From CAYYNP01 sp964472545 (lineage in GTDB: Bacteria > Planctomycetota > Planctomycetia > Pirellulales > Thermoguttaceae), in NCBI GenBank assembly GCA_964472545.1, contig CAYYNP010000082.1, positions 1 through 33,044 of the forward strand: a stretch of 33,044 nt of DNA, written 5' to 3'. Positions 23,107 through 31,823 of the stretch are shown one piece after another; positions within the stretch are counted from its first letter, which is position 1; each line of letters starts with the position of its first letter. The notes beneath the pieces were generated by a model, which searched no databases, had not been told where the DNA came from, and worked only from the letters and a program-made list of their open reading frames with translations. The translations under genes and the position numbers were made by a program.

Positions 23107-23805
23107 CTACGACGACGCCCCCAACAGCCGCAGCGAACGCGCCAACTGTTCGAGCGTCTTCGCGTGCAGCCGGCTGGCCCAGGACTTGCTGATGCCGAGG
23201 CGTTTGCCGGCCTCTTGGAGTGTTAACCCCTCGAAATAGGTGGCGCGGATCAACGCGCCGGCTTCGTGGGGCAGTTCGTCGATCAACCCGTGCAGTTTCT
23301 CGTGGATTTCGCGGGTGATTGCCGTTTCGGACGGCGATTCCGCGGACGGGTCTTCCAGCGGCGCCGAGCCGCCTTCGTCTTGGTCTTCGCTCTGGGTGGC
23401 CAGATACACGACGGCCAACACGCGAGTCACGTCGCGCAACCAACGCATGTGGTTCTCGGTCGACGGCTGCTCGCCGGACGGGTGTTGCTCGTTCGCCGCC
23501 CGGAGCGCTTCGTCGGCCATCTGCTGGTAGCGAAGCTGGCGATACTGCGATCGGCTGAACCAACTCATCTTCGACAGCCCGTCGTAGATCGACCCGCGGA
23601 TGCGGTAATAGGCGTAGGTGGAGAATCGGCTGCCGCGCGAAGGATCGAAGTCGCGGGCGGCCTCGGCCAGGCCGACCTGGCCGTAGGCGATCAGGTCGTC
23701 GAGTTCCACGTGGCTGGGCAGGCCGCGATGGGCCTTCGACGCCAGCGAGCGCACCAGGCCCTGGCAGTCCTCAATGTATTGCTGGGGCGTCGGGCTTGGG
23801 CTCAT
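23107..23805 (-). CDS. Sigma-70 family sigma factor (FliA/SigB-like)
   Basis: A 232-residue alternative sigma factor. The start is ATG 23805, overlapping the upstream gene stop by ATGA. Region 2 (about 33-80) reads VELDDLIAYGQVGLAEAARD, then FDPSRGSRFSTYAYYRIRG, the core-binding and -10 recognition block of group 3 sigma factors. The segment after it (about 81-160) is variable, with an acidic SEDQDEGGSAPLED. Region 4 (about 180-228) includes GLTLQEAGKRLGISKSWASR, the -35 recognition helix-turn-helix. Translational coupling to the small upstream gene suggests that protein modulates it. The regulon is unknown; no flagellar genes are in the window. Confidence 0.87.
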   Translation of the reverse strand: MSPSPTPQQYIEDCQGLVRSLASKAHRGLPSHVELDDLIAYGQVGLAEAARDFDPSRGSRFSTYAYYRIRGSIYDGLSKMSWFSRSQYRQLRYQQMADEALRAANEQHPSGEQPSTENHMRWLRDVTRVLAVVYLATQSEDQDEGGSAPLEDPSAESPSETAITREIHEKLHGLIDELPHEAGALIRATYFEGLTLQEAGKRLGISKSWASRLHAKTLEQLARSLRLLGASS

Positions 23806-24230
23806 TGGGCTGCCCCTCCCGCCGCCGCACCCCCCAAACCGACCCAAAGCGCTTCGAGCCGTTTTCGCGAAGTCGGATCATCCATCAGCGTCAACGCGAT
23901 CTTCGCCGCGATCGCCTGCCAGAGCTGGGAGTCGTGGGGCTGCGCCGGAAAGTGGCTCCGCAGCAGCGTCTGCACCAATTCCACGCCGATCGGGTCCAGC
24001 ACCAAGGGTTGCCCATGAAAGCGCCTGGCCACCTCCCGCAATGCGGCCGCGTCGGCCTCGTCCAACGGCTCGTCCACGCCGCAGATCTCCGAGGTCTCGG
24101 CCAGCACACGCCCGAGCAGATCGGGATCGCGTGCTTCTTTTGGGCGAGATTCCCGCGGGTGGGCAGCCGCTTCGTCCTCGGCCGGCCGGGACAGGTCGCC
24201 GGGACCTTGGGGATCGGATGCGGAAGACAT
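23802..24230 (-). CDS. Small protein coupled to the sigma factor, unknown function
   Basis: A 142-residue soluble protein. ATG 24230 has GAGGTG six bases upstream and removes an unlikely N-terminal extension. The first 40 residues are charged and probably disordered (PAEDEAAAHPRESRPKEARD). The rest is helical, with LDEADAAALREVARRFHG and SQLWQAIAAKIALTLMDD. I do not recognise a domain. The ATGA overlap with the sigma gene suggests a functional pair, for instance an anti-sigma or a sigma chaperone, but no known anti-sigma motif is visible. Confidence 0.68.
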   Translation of the reverse strand: MSSASDPQGPGDLSRPAEDEAAAHPRESRPKEARDPDLLGRVLAETSEICGVDEPLDEADAAALREVARRFHGQPLVLDPIGVELVQTLLRSHFPAQPHDSQLWQAIAAKIALTLMDDPTSRKRLEALWVGLGGAAAGGAAQ

Positions 24231-24549
24231 GATCGGCACCTCATGGGCGGGCAGTCGTACAGTATCGGCGCCTCGCTGCACGAGACGCATCGGGCATCTT
24301 GCGAAGCAAGAGGCCTACGGCGCCTTCTTCGACAAAGCCTAGTGCAGAATCGCCCGATCGCCAAGGTCTGCGACGGCTATGCACCGAAGCACATCTGCCC
24401 GAACACCCCCCTTTAGAGGAGCGGCGTGTTTTCTGTCCAGGTAAATGTGGAGGACTGTAACGATTCTACCGATTATTCGTGTTGTAGGGATATTGCGTAC
24501 GACGCGGGGTCGTCACGCGCGCCCGCCGGAACCAGAGGAAAGCACGCTG
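24231..24549. other. Divergent intergenic region upstream of the secretin
   Basis: 319 bases between the sigma-partner gene and the secretin. It contains the REP-like hairpin at 24293-24318 and the secretin Shine-Dalgarno AGAGGAA (24534-24540). The secretin frame is open back to 24445, but ATG 24550 is the only start with a ribosome binding site. No firm promoter was found. Confidence 0.5.
24293..24318 (-). repeat. GTAG-headed hairpin, third stem family
   Basis: On the minus strand, GTAG (24318-24315) opens a hairpin whose arms are GGCCTCTTGC and GCAAGATGCC around TTC, with one mismatch. The layout equals the other GTAG elements; the stem sequence is again different. Confidence 0.6.
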
Positions 24550-27500
24550 ATGGCTGCCAATACTACGACTGAAAAGGGCGAGGGGAAATCAGGGCGGCGC
24601 TATTGGATAGCGATCGCGGTGGTTGGAATCCCATTGTCGATCCTCTCGGTTGGCCTCGCACAGCAGGGGTTGCAGGGCCAAGCAGTGCCGACGGCCAATG
24701 GGCCCGCTGCCAGCGTACCCGTGGGCAATGAGCCGGTGGTCAAGACCTATCCCTGTCCTGCGGTGGCGCTGCAGCCGACGGTGACGCGGCTGCGGAGCGA
24801 ATTCCACGGGATCGCGGGCGTGGGGATCGCGGCCGATGCGCGGACGGGCCAGATTGTGGTTCAGGCACCCGCGAGCGTGCAGACGCAGATTGCCCAACGG
24901 CTCGCGGCTGCGCCGGCGGCCTTTCCAACCAACGCGGTCGGCACACCGGCCGCCACTACGCCCACACCGGGAAACCCCACACCGGCGCCACCCCTTCCAG
25001 CGAATCCCCCGCCGTCGTCCGGAGTTGGGGTGTCGAACGGCGTGGGGGCGTCCGGCCGTGTCGAATCGCGCTCCGTGCAACTTCGCAACCATTCGGCCGC
25101 TCAGATCGAGGCATCTCTGCTGGGTATGCTCGGCAATCGCCTCTCGCCGATTCCCGGCTCGGGCTTCGGCATCCGCAGCTACCAGATGAGCCTGGCCAAC
25201 GGCGGGGCGATACGCGTCGGCGTGCAGCATCAGTCGAACCTGGTAATCGTCCAGGGGGCCAGCCAGGCCGTGGCCTCGTGCGTGCGGCTGATTCAGGCGC
25301 TCGACAGCCCCCGGCCTACGGCGGATGAAAGCACACGATTGGTAACGCTTCAGGCGGCGCACCCGGCCAGCGTACAGCGTGCCGTGCAGGCGATCCGCGA
25401 CGGCCGGATCGTACAACGTCCCACCGCGACTCCGGTGAACCTGCAACCGCCGGGCGAAGAACCGCCGCTCAGCCCGCCGGTGCCTCCGGGCGTCGAGCCG
25501 CCGGCCGTTCCCGGCGCAGATCCCGGTACCGCGCCGCCGGCCGAAGGCGCCGTAGCGGCCGACGATCCCTACAACCGGAGTCTGATCGGTCCGGTCAGTG
25601 TCGAGTTCCTCGAGGGTCTCGACGTGCTGATCATCACCGGGCATCCACGCGACGTGGAGCAGGTGATGGCGATCATTCAGCGGATCGAGGATCTCAGCCG
25701 GGAGACCGAGCCGGAGATCGTGGTCTATCGCCTGCAACACGTCAATTGCGAACCGCTGACCGAATTAGTTGTTCCGTTGTACGACGAGATATTCTCGCCA
25801 CGTCAGGGCAGCGTCAGCATCTCGGCGCTGGTCAAACCGAACGCGCTGTTGCTGATCGGCCGCAAGGAGAGCGTGGATACGGTGATCGATCTGGTTCGCC
25901 GGCTCGACCGTCCGGTGGCGCCGGCCAGCGAATTCCGCGTGTTTCGCTTGCACCACGCCGCGGCCGGAACCGTGCAACCGACCCTGGCGGAGTTCTTCGC
26001 CGAGCGGCCGGGATTGGGCACACGCGTCTTGGCGACCGTCGATTTCCGCTCCAATTCGCTGATCGTACGGGCCAGCCCCCGCGACATGGCCGAGATTGCA
26101 ACTCTAATCGCACAGATCGACGTGACCGACATCCCAACGGTCAACGAAGTGCGGATGTTCGAGCTAAACAACGCCTTGGCCGAAGAGTTGGCCCCGGTGT
26201 TGCAGGACGCGATCAACGGGCAGGCGGGTGGAGCCCCAGGTCAGCAACAAGGCGCCGGCGGAGAGCAGAAGTCGCAAACCTTGCGCTTCCTGACCATCGA
26301 CACGCAGGGGCAAAAATTGCTGCAATCGGGCATCCTCACCGACGTACGAGTGATGGGCGACGCCCGGGCGAACACTTTGATCGTCACGGCGCCGGCCCAC
26401 GCCATGGAACTGATCGCCGCTCTGATCGACCATCTCGACCGGCTGCCGTCGATTCAGGCCCAAGTGAAGGTCTTCACGATCATCAACGGCGACGCGATCA
26501 TCCTGGTGCAGATGCTCGAGTCGCTCTTCGGACAGCAACAGCAGGGCAGCGTGCCGGTAACGCAAACGGCCGCCGTCGAGGGCGAGAGTTCGCTGGTACA
26601 GATCCGCTTGGCCTCCGACATGCGAACCAACAGCATTATCGCCTCCGGCTCGATGGGCGACCTGAAGGTGGTCGAGGCCCTGCTGCTGCGGCTGGACAGC
26701 GACGAGGACCGCAATCGCAAGACGTACGTCTATCGTCTGAACAACTCGCCCGCCGTCGACGTGGCCGCCGCGCTGAACGAGTTCATCGCCGGCGAACTGG
26801 GCGTGCAGATGACCGAGGCCGGTTTGCTCAGCCCGCTAGGGCAGGTCGAACGCGAAGTGGTGGTGGTCCCCGAGCCGGTCAGCAACAGTCTGATCATCAG
26901 CACCACGCGGCGTTTCTACAACGAAGTGTCCGAGGTGATCGAGAAACTCGATGCCCGGCCGCCGATGGTGATGATCCAGGTGCTGATCGCCGAAGTGGCG
27001 CTAAACAATACGGACGAGTTCGGCGTGGAGTTGGGCTTGCAGGACTCGATCCTCTTCGACCGCAGCCTGCTGGGCGACATCATGACCACCACGACAAGCG
27101 AGTCCGATCCGGGCACGGGTATCGTCACCTCGACCGAGACGATCCAGGCGGCAACCTACACGCCCGGCTTCGCGTTCAACAACCAACCCTTGGGGCCCAG
27201 CGCCGGCGCCGGCACCTCCAGGCTCATCGGCTCGCAGGGGCTGGCCAGTTTTGGCGTGGGACGGGTGAACGACGAACTGGGCTACGGCGGAATGGTGTTT
27301 GCCGCCTCCAGCGAAAGCGTGAGCATTCTGGTGCGGGCGCTGCAAGAGTGCCGGCGCTTGGACGTGCTCAGCCGGCCGCAAGTCATGACGTTGGACAACC
27401 AGCCGGCGTTCATTCAGGTCGGCCAACGGGTACCCACCATCCGCGGCACGCAGATCAACGAAGCCGGGCAGACCAACAACATCGACTACGAGAACGTGGG

Positions 27501-28494
27501 GCTGATCATGGGCGTCACGCCGCGGATCAGCCCCGACGGCTTGGTGGTGATGGAAATCGACGCCGAGAAATCGCAACTCGGCCCGATCGAGTCCGGCATC
27601 CCCATCAGCATCTCGGCCACCGGCGAGGTGATCAAATCGCCCACGATCGAGACCACAACGGCTCAAACGACCGTCAGCGCGCTCGACGGCCAGACCGTGG
27701 TGCTCGGCGGCCTGATCACCAAGACGAAGTCCGAGTTCCACCGCAAGGTCCCGTTCGTCGGCGATCTGCCGATCGTGGGAAACCTCTTCCGCTACGACGG
27801 CGTCACCAATCAGAAGAGCGAACTGCTGATCATCATGACGCCGCACATCGTCAAGAGCGACGAGGACATCGAGGAGATCAAGCGGACCGAGGCCGCGCGG
27901 ATGCACTGGTGCCTCTGCGACGTGCACGAGATGGCCGGTGATCTGGGCCTGCGAAGCCGGGCCGACGACTGGCCCGACGCGGAAACGCACGTCGTCTATC
28001 CGGACTTGGAGCCGGACGGCCGGATGCTGGAGCTTCCCGAAGGCCCCGAGTTTATGCCGGCGCCGAGCGAGACGCCGTTCGAGGTGGAACGCGTCCCGAC
28101 ACCGGCGGACGGCCCGACGCCGACGGCGCCCAGGCCACCGGCCGCACCGATCGAGGGCACGTGGCGATACGGCCCGCCCCCGCTGACCGACTACCGTACG
28201 CCGGCACCTCCGGCGGCCGTGCCTCCACCGGCGTATCCGCCCGCCATCGCCCCGGCTCCCGCCGCGGCGGCCCAACCGGGCGCCGTCATCCCGTCGACGT
28301 ATTACAGTCCGCCTCAGGCAGAGCAGCCGGCGGCCGTGCAGCCGGCGGCCGTGCATCCGGCGTCGTACTATCCGCCCTCGCAGCCGGCGGCGGCGTACGG
28401 ATATCAGCACGCCCCCGCGTACCCCGCCGCACCGGCTTCACCGCAAGCATGGGCGGCCCGACCGCCGCAGCCCGGCGTGCCGATGTACCGTTAG
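24550..28494 (+). CDS. Large outer-membrane secretin (GspD-type) with about eight N-modules
   Basis: A 1314-residue secretin, about twice the usual GspD length. An N-terminal hydrophobic segment (IAIAVVGIPLSILSVGLA) serves as signal or anchor. About eight successive NolW/N1-like modules occupy residues 63-803. They share a RLxxxxA...NSLIV...LDR plan, for example VVYRLQHVN...LLLIGR, VFRLHHAA...NSLIVRA, VRMFELNN...NTLIVTA and YVYRLNNS...NSLIIS. The pre-secretin strand MVMIQVLIAEVALNNTDEFG (about 807) leads into the secretin domain: VMTLDNQPAFIQVGQRVP (about 945), TVSALDGQTVVLGGLI (about 1041), VPFVGDLPIVGNLF and LLIIMTPHIV (about 1093). A Pro/Ala-rich tail of about 200 residues ends the protein. 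It should form a multimeric export pore of a type II or type IV pilus-like system. No pilin or ATPase genes are adjacent. Confidence 0.9.
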   Translation: MAANTTTEKGEGKSGRRYWIAIAVVGIPLSILSVGLAQQGLQGQAVPTANGPAASVPVGNEPVVKTYPCPAVALQPTVTRLRSEFHGIAGVGIAADARTGQIVVQAPASVQTQIAQRLAAAPAAFPTNAVGTPAATTPTPGNPTPAPPLPANPPPSSGVGVSNGVGASGRVESRSVQLRNHSAAQIEASLLGMLGNRLSPIPGSGFGIRSYQMSLANGGAIRVGVQHQSNLVIVQGASQAVASCVRLIQALDSPRPTADESTRLVTLQAAHPASVQRAVQAIRDGRIVQRPTATPVNLQPPGEEPPLSPPVPPGVEPPAVPGADPGTAPPAEGAVAADDPYNRSLIGPVSVEFLEGLDVLIITGHPRDVEQVMAIIQRIEDLSRETEPEIVVYRLQHVNCEPLTELVVPLYDEIFSPRQGSVSISALVKPNALLLIGRKESVDTVIDLVRRLDRPVAPASEFRVFRLHHAAAGTVQPTLAEFFAERPGLGTRVLATVDFRSNSLIVRASPRDMAEIATLIAQIDVTDIPTVNEVRMFELNNALAEELAPVLQDAINGQAGGAPGQQQGAGGEQKSQTLRFLTIDTQGQKLLQSGILTDVRVMGDARANTLIVTAPAHAMELIAALIDHLDRLPSIQAQVKVFTIINGDAIILVQMLESLFGQQQQGSVPVTQTAAVEGESSLVQIRLASDMRTNSIIASGSMGDLKVVEALLLRLDSDEDRNRKTYVYRLNNSPAVDVAAALNEFIAGELGVQMTEAGLLSPLGQVEREVVVVPEPVSNSLIISTTRRFYNEVSEVIEKLDARPPMVMIQVLIAEVALNNTDEFGVELGLQDSILFDRSLLGDIMTTTTSESDPGTGIVTSTETIQAATYTPGFAFNNQPLGPSAGAGTSRLIGSQGLASFGVGRVNDELGYGGMVFAASSESVSILVRALQECRRLDVLSRPQVMTLDNQPAFIQVGQRVPTIRGTQINEAGQTNNIDYENVGLIMGVTPRISPDGLVVMEIDAEKSQLGPIESGIPISISATGEVIKSPTIETTTAQTTVSALDGQTVVLGGLITKTKSEFHRKVPFVGDLPIVGNLFRYDGVTNQKSELLIIMTPHIVKSDEDIEEIKRTEAARMHWCLCDVHEMAGDLGLRSRADDWPDAETHVVYPDLEPDGRMLELPEGPEFMPAPSETPFEVERVPTPADGPTPTAPRPPAAPIEGTWRYGPPPLTDYRTPAPPAAVPPPAYPPAIAPAPAAAAQPGAVIPSTYYSPPQAEQPAAVQPAAVHPASYYPPSQPAAAYGYQHAPAYPAAPASPQAWAARPPQPGVPMYR

Positions 28495-28519
28495 TACTCT
28501 GTCAACATTGGAAAAGTGG

Positions 28520-28538
28520 GGCAAGCATCCTGCTCGCC
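28520..28538. repeat. Short GGCAAGCA hairpin
   Basis: GGCAAGCA (28520-28527) and TGCTCGCC (28531-28538) form an eight-position stem with one mismatch around TCC, in the 125-base gap after the secretin. It may be a repeat-family remnant or a weak transcript-end hairpin. Confidence 0.4.
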
Positions 28539-28619
28539 ATTGGGACTTTGCATCAAACGCAAGCTGCAAGCTAACGCCACCAAATTCGTACCCTGGGCAA
28601 GAAATCGAGAGGAAATCGC

Positions 28620-29753
28620 ATGTCACCCGCCACTGGTCGCACGTGCCGGTTGCTTCCGGCGTTGCTTCTGCTACTCGGGGCCGGCTGTAGCCAGCTCGAA
28701 TTGAAGCGGCCGTTTCCGCGGCTGCTCGGCTCCGATGACGAGCCGGTAACACCGATTCGGATGATGGCGATGTGGAAGGAAGCGGTCAAGTACGAGTCGA
28801 ACCAGCCGGCCAAGCGGGGCTTCGGCGGACGGCTCTACTTCTACGACGAACAGGGCGGCGATCCGGTCAAGGTCGACGGGTCGCTGGTCGTCTACGGCTT
28901 CGACGAGACCGGCCGCGCCGCCGGCGACTCCCGCCCGGACCGGAAGTTCGTCTTTCCCCAGGACCTGCTCGAGAAACACTACAGCAAGTCCGATCTGGGC
29001 CACTCCTACAGCATCTATCTTCCCTGGGATGTGGCCAAAGGTCCGCAGAAGGAGGTCAGCCTGATCGTCCACTTCCTCCCGGCCGAGGGTTCTCGCGTGT
29101 CCAGCCGCTTGACCAAGCATCTGCTGCCGGGTGAGACGACACCAGCGGGACAAAATCACGCGGCCGTGGCCCATGAGTCACATCCGGCGGCCAACGGCGA
29201 GCGGGCCGTGTTCCAGACGTCCTACGAAGCCCCCGTTGCTCCGGCGGTGATGCCCAACGGCGTCGGCACACAGATCCCCTATCAGCAGCAGCCGCAGGTG
29301 GCACCGGGGGCTCCGCCACGACAGATGTCGACGACGACGATCGCCGTGCCCGCCGGCTTCGGCGCCGGGCGCAACGCCGCACCGCCGGCATCCAGGGCGG
29401 CCGGGCAACAGCCCGCCACGAATGGCGCACCGCAAAGCGGCGCCGTGTGGAACGGAATGCCCTATCCCCAGCCGATGGCTCAACCACAACCGACGGCGTA
29501 CCCGGCGGCTAATTCGGCGTGGCAGGGGCCTCCTCCTCCGGCGACTCCTCAACCACGAGGTCGTTTCGTACGGACCAGATCCCGGCCTCTAGGCGGGCCA
29601 ATTGCTCGCATAAGTCGCGATCGCGGCTCGTGGCAACCACGCCCCGTAATGTCGCCGTCCCCTGTGCATCAACCTCAACGGTTACCCCCGATGGGGCCTG
29701 AATACGGTGGCTCGCCGACAGCCGCTGGGCCAGCCCCGTTCCAATGGCGGTAG
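28620..29753 (+). CDS. Lipoprotein downstream of the secretin, unknown function
   Basis: A 377-residue predicted lipoprotein starting at ATG 28620, with GAGAGGAA five bases upstream. The lipobox LLLGAGCSQ places the lipidated Cys at 23. Residues about 40-160 look folded (GGRLYFYDEQGGDPVKVDGS, then VYGFDETGR and KEVSLIVHFLP). The rest is Pro/Gln/Ala-rich and probably disordered. From about residue 297 the frame runs antisense through the BON gene, and its composition there (RGRFVRTRSRPLGG) looks like a shadow, so the natural end may have been near 29500. Position after a secretin suggests a pilotin-like or pore-associated role, unproven. Confidence 0.75.
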   Translation: MSPATGRTCRLLPALLLLLGAGCSQLELKRPFPRLLGSDDEPVTPIRMMAMWKEAVKYESNQPAKRGFGGRLYFYDEQGGDPVKVDGSLVVYGFDETGRAAGDSRPDRKFVFPQDLLEKHYSKSDLGHSYSIYLPWDVAKGPQKEVSLIVHFLPAEGSRVSSRLTKHLLPGETTPAGQNHAAVAHESHPAANGERAVFQTSYEAPVAPAVMPNGVGTQIPYQQQPQVAPGAPPRQMSTTTIAVPAGFGAGRNAAPPASRAAGQQPATNGAPQSGAVWNGMPYPQPMAQPQPTAYPAANSAWQGPPPPATPQPRGRFVRTRSRPLGGPIARISRDRGSWQPRPVMSPSPVHQPQRLPPMGPEYGGSPTAAGPAPFQWR

Positions 29754-30237
29754 CCCGCGGCTGAGGGAAATCGAACGCCACGCTGAGGCTCGTGGGCACG
29801 TCGCCACGGCTGCGTCCGGTGCCCCTGCCCGTGCCGCCAGTGCCCTGCTGATTGCCACGGCCCATTCCGCCGGGGCGCTGCATGCCGGCGCCCAACCCGC
29901 CGCGTCCCTGGGTGCCACTGTTCTGGCCAGCCTGGATGGCTCCGAGGAACGCATTGCGAACGTCCTCGGAACTGGTGCCGACGAACGAGCCGGACTGCGA
30001 GCTGTCGCGCATGTATCGGGCCGAGGAATCGACCTGACCCACGTCGTCCTGGCCCTGTGTGGTGATGCTGCCCAGCGACTGGCCGGTTCCGCCGAGCGTT
30101 CGGTTGCCGGCGCTGATCCCGCCGCCGACCGACCGGCTGCCAAAGAGTCCGGAACTGCCTTGCGAGCGGGCTTCACTTACGTAGAATCCCAGCAGAACGA
30201 CCGCCACGACGGCTACAACCGGAAGACGATGGCGCAT
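29509..30237 (-). CDS. Exported BON-domain protein
   Basis: A 242-residue protein. ATG 30237 is preceded by AGGAGGAGG. The signal peptide (LPVVAVVAVVLLGFYVSEA) is followed by a long Gly/Ser/Gln-rich region (for example RGGLGAGMQRPGGMGRGNQQ). The C-terminal BON domain (about 170-232) shows LAQRLSASHRI, VTVEVDAQGTATLRGVV and LARLEAGIWSVRNDLVV. BON domains bind phospholipid or membrane surfaces and also occur near secretins. Its 3' end overlaps the lipoprotein frame tail to tail by 245 bases. The BON domain is clearly the real coding sense there. Confidence 0.82.
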   Translation of the reverse strand: MRHRLPVVAVVAVVLLGFYVSEARSQGSSGLFGSRSVGGGISAGNRTLGGTGQSLGSITTQGQDDVGQVDSSARYMRDSSQSGSFVGTSSEDVRNAFLGAIQAGQNSGTQGRGGLGAGMQRPGGMGRGNQQGTGGTGRGTGRSRGDVPTSLSVAFDFPQPRATAIGTGLAQRLSASHRIQAPSGVTVEVDAQGTATLRGVVATSRDRDLCEQLARLEAGIWSVRNDLVVEESPEEEAPATPN

Positions 30238-30275
30238 GATGACCTCCTCCTGTAGCCCCCTTCCCTACTGAGTGT

Positions 30276-30304
30276 ATCGTACCGGGCGGCGGCGGAGTTG
30301 GCAA
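30276..30304 (-). promoter_or_regulatory. Candidate promoter of the BON gene
   Basis: On the minus strand TTGCCA (30304-30299) and TACGAT (30281-30276) are separated by exactly 17 bases, 39 bases before the start codon. Confidence 0.45.
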
Positions 30305-30453
30305 TTCCCGTTGTCGCCGCGCCAGACGGAAGAGGTCGGTCATTTCGGGGGGGGCGATGTGGCGGCTGGTATTGCCGGCTGTGCGAAGGAACTCCCGAGG
30401 GATCGATAACAAAGCGACAAAGCGGAGAAACGCAGAAAGCGGGAAAGCGCTGG

Positions 30454-30488
30454 GGGGAGCGATCGCGTGGCCCGTCGCGATACTCCCC
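30454..30488 (-). terminator. Hairpin downstream of the LolA-like gene
   Basis: GGGGAG (30454-30459) pairs with CTCCCC (30483-30488), and ATCGCG (30462-30467) with CGCGAT (30476-30481), around an eight-base loop. It lies about 70 bases past the stop of the minus-strand gene ending at 30558. It lacks a U-tract. Confidence 0.45.
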
Positions 30489-30557
30489 GTCCCTCGCTCG
30501 CCCGCTCCCCTGCGCTCTGCTGGCCGAGGCAGCCGCTCTCGATGCCCCCCCGACGCG

Positions 30558-31823
30558 TTACTTCTGCGGCGTCGCTTCTTGTGTCAGCGGCTCGGCACCC
30601 TTCACGTCCGGTGCCGCGTCGGCTTCCACCACTGAGAGATCCGCGTAGATCACACGGTAGGCCGTTTTGTCCTTCGGCCGGTACCAGAAGATCGGCGTGT
30701 CGGCCGCGTCCCGGGCGACGCCCTTGCCGGCATAATGGGCGTCGGCATCGGCCGGCAATTGCGCGACGAACACCGCACCGCGCGAGAGCTTACCCATCAG
30801 TTCCAACTGCTCCTTGGTCAGGTCGGCGGATGGCCCTCCGGCCTCGACTATCTTCATGGCGCACTCCCTGGAAACCACGGTAATGACGGCTTTGAGGTCT
30901 AGTGTGTCGAGGAAGCGGCCGTCGTTCAACTCGGTACACCCGCCGAGCAATTCCATCAGATCCTCTTCCGTTGGCGGCTGCGGGTTCACCTCCGACTCGT
31001 GAACGGTATAGTCCTTCGGTATATCGAGGCTGAACAGTTCCGGATCCAAGTCGACGTCGAAGGCGAAGTCCGACATGATGACCTTCGTGTCGGGGAAGGA
31101 CTTCATCGTCGTTTCCACCCGAATCGGCAGCGCCGTCTTCGCGTCGCTCCAGATGACGGCCGTTTGGGCGGAGGCGGTAATGCGGTATCCGATCGCCTTG
31201 CGTCCGTCGAACTCCTTCTCACCCAGCGATTCTCGTTTCACGTCCGGATTGTCTTCAGCCTCGCTCAAGCAACCCTGCAATTCACTGAAGTAGTTCGTCG
31301 GGGCCTGGTCCTTCGGCATCTTCTGCATGTTGATGACGATCGCCATCTTCTGCATCGGCATCAGAGTGACCATCTTTCCTTCCTGCAAATCGCAGATGTT
31401 CACGGCACCTCCGTGCATCTCCTGACGCATCTTGTTCGGCTCCTGCACCATCGCGTTAAACGTCTGAGGCTTCTGGTCCTTCATCTCGACGGTGATCTTG
31501 AACGTCGCGCTGCGGGCTTCCATGATCGGTTCGATCAAGTCGGCGAAGGCCAGTTGGCCGTTGGTGCCAAAGAGCAACCAGCCGGACGTGCCGAGCACGA
31601 TCAGAAGGACCGCCGCGGCGGCGAAACGGGGCATGGGACGGGTCATTATGGATCTCCATTGGAAAGGGCGGTTTTGAGGGGTAAGGGGGCCGTCGGCACT
31701 TTGGGCACTGTCGAAAGCGGCCAACGCCTGCCGGCGGAGCTCTGCCTGATGATCCCCACGTGGGGCGTCGTCGACTTCGACGTGCTCCAGCGCTCGGGCA
31801 AGTTTTTCTTCATCGTGGCTCAT
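30558..31823 (-). CDS. Membrane-anchored LolA/RseB-like protein paired with ECF sigma
   Basis: A 421-residue protein overlapping the sigma-factor stop by 14 bases. A short cytoplasmic N-terminus (1-60) rich in charged residues is followed by one membrane helix (about 66-86, FAAAAVLLIVLGTSGWLLF). The outside part begins with a LolA/RseB-type half-barrel (about 90-290: ATFKITVEMKDQKPQTFNAM, then MVTLMPMQKMAIVIN and PELFSLDIPKDYTV). A second domain (about 300-400) is unassigned. The topology fits a membrane anti-sigma or co-sensor: the N-terminal segment could hold the sigma factor while the outer barrel senses envelope state. No zinc-binding anti-sigma motif (HxxxCxxC) is present, so this is inference. 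Confidence 0.75.
   Translation of the reverse strand: MSHDEEKLARALEHVEVDDAPRGDHQAELRRQALAAFDSAQSADGPLTPQNRPFQWRSIMTRPMPRFAAAAVLLIVLGTSGWLLFGTNGQLAFADLIEPIMEARSATFKITVEMKDQKPQTFNAMVQEPNKMRQEMHGGAVNICDLQEGKMVTLMPMQKMAIVINMQKMPKDQAPTNYFSELQGCLSEAEDNPDVKRESLGEKEFDGRKAIGYRITASAQTAVIWSDAKTALPIRVETTMKSFPDTKVIMSDFAFDVDLDPELFSLDIPKDYTVHESEVNPQPPTEEDLMELLGGCTELNDGRFLDTLDLKAVITVVSRECAMKIVEAGGPSADLTKEQLELMGKLSRGAVFVAQLPADADAHYAGKGVARDAADTPIFWYRPKDKTAYRVIYADLSVVEADAAPDVKGAEPLTQEATPQK

Larger units (their letters stand above)
30238..30557. other. Intergenic region between BON and LolA-like genes
   Basis: 320 bases holding the candidate BON promoter (30276-30304) and the hairpin at 30454-30488. No gene is supported on either strand. 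Confidence 0.5.

Noticed and set aside
25746..27941. A 731-codon frame inside the secretin gene, +1 frame.
   Set aside because: Arg/Gly/Gln-rich shadow translation with no recognisable domain. The secretin frame carries all the conserved motifs.
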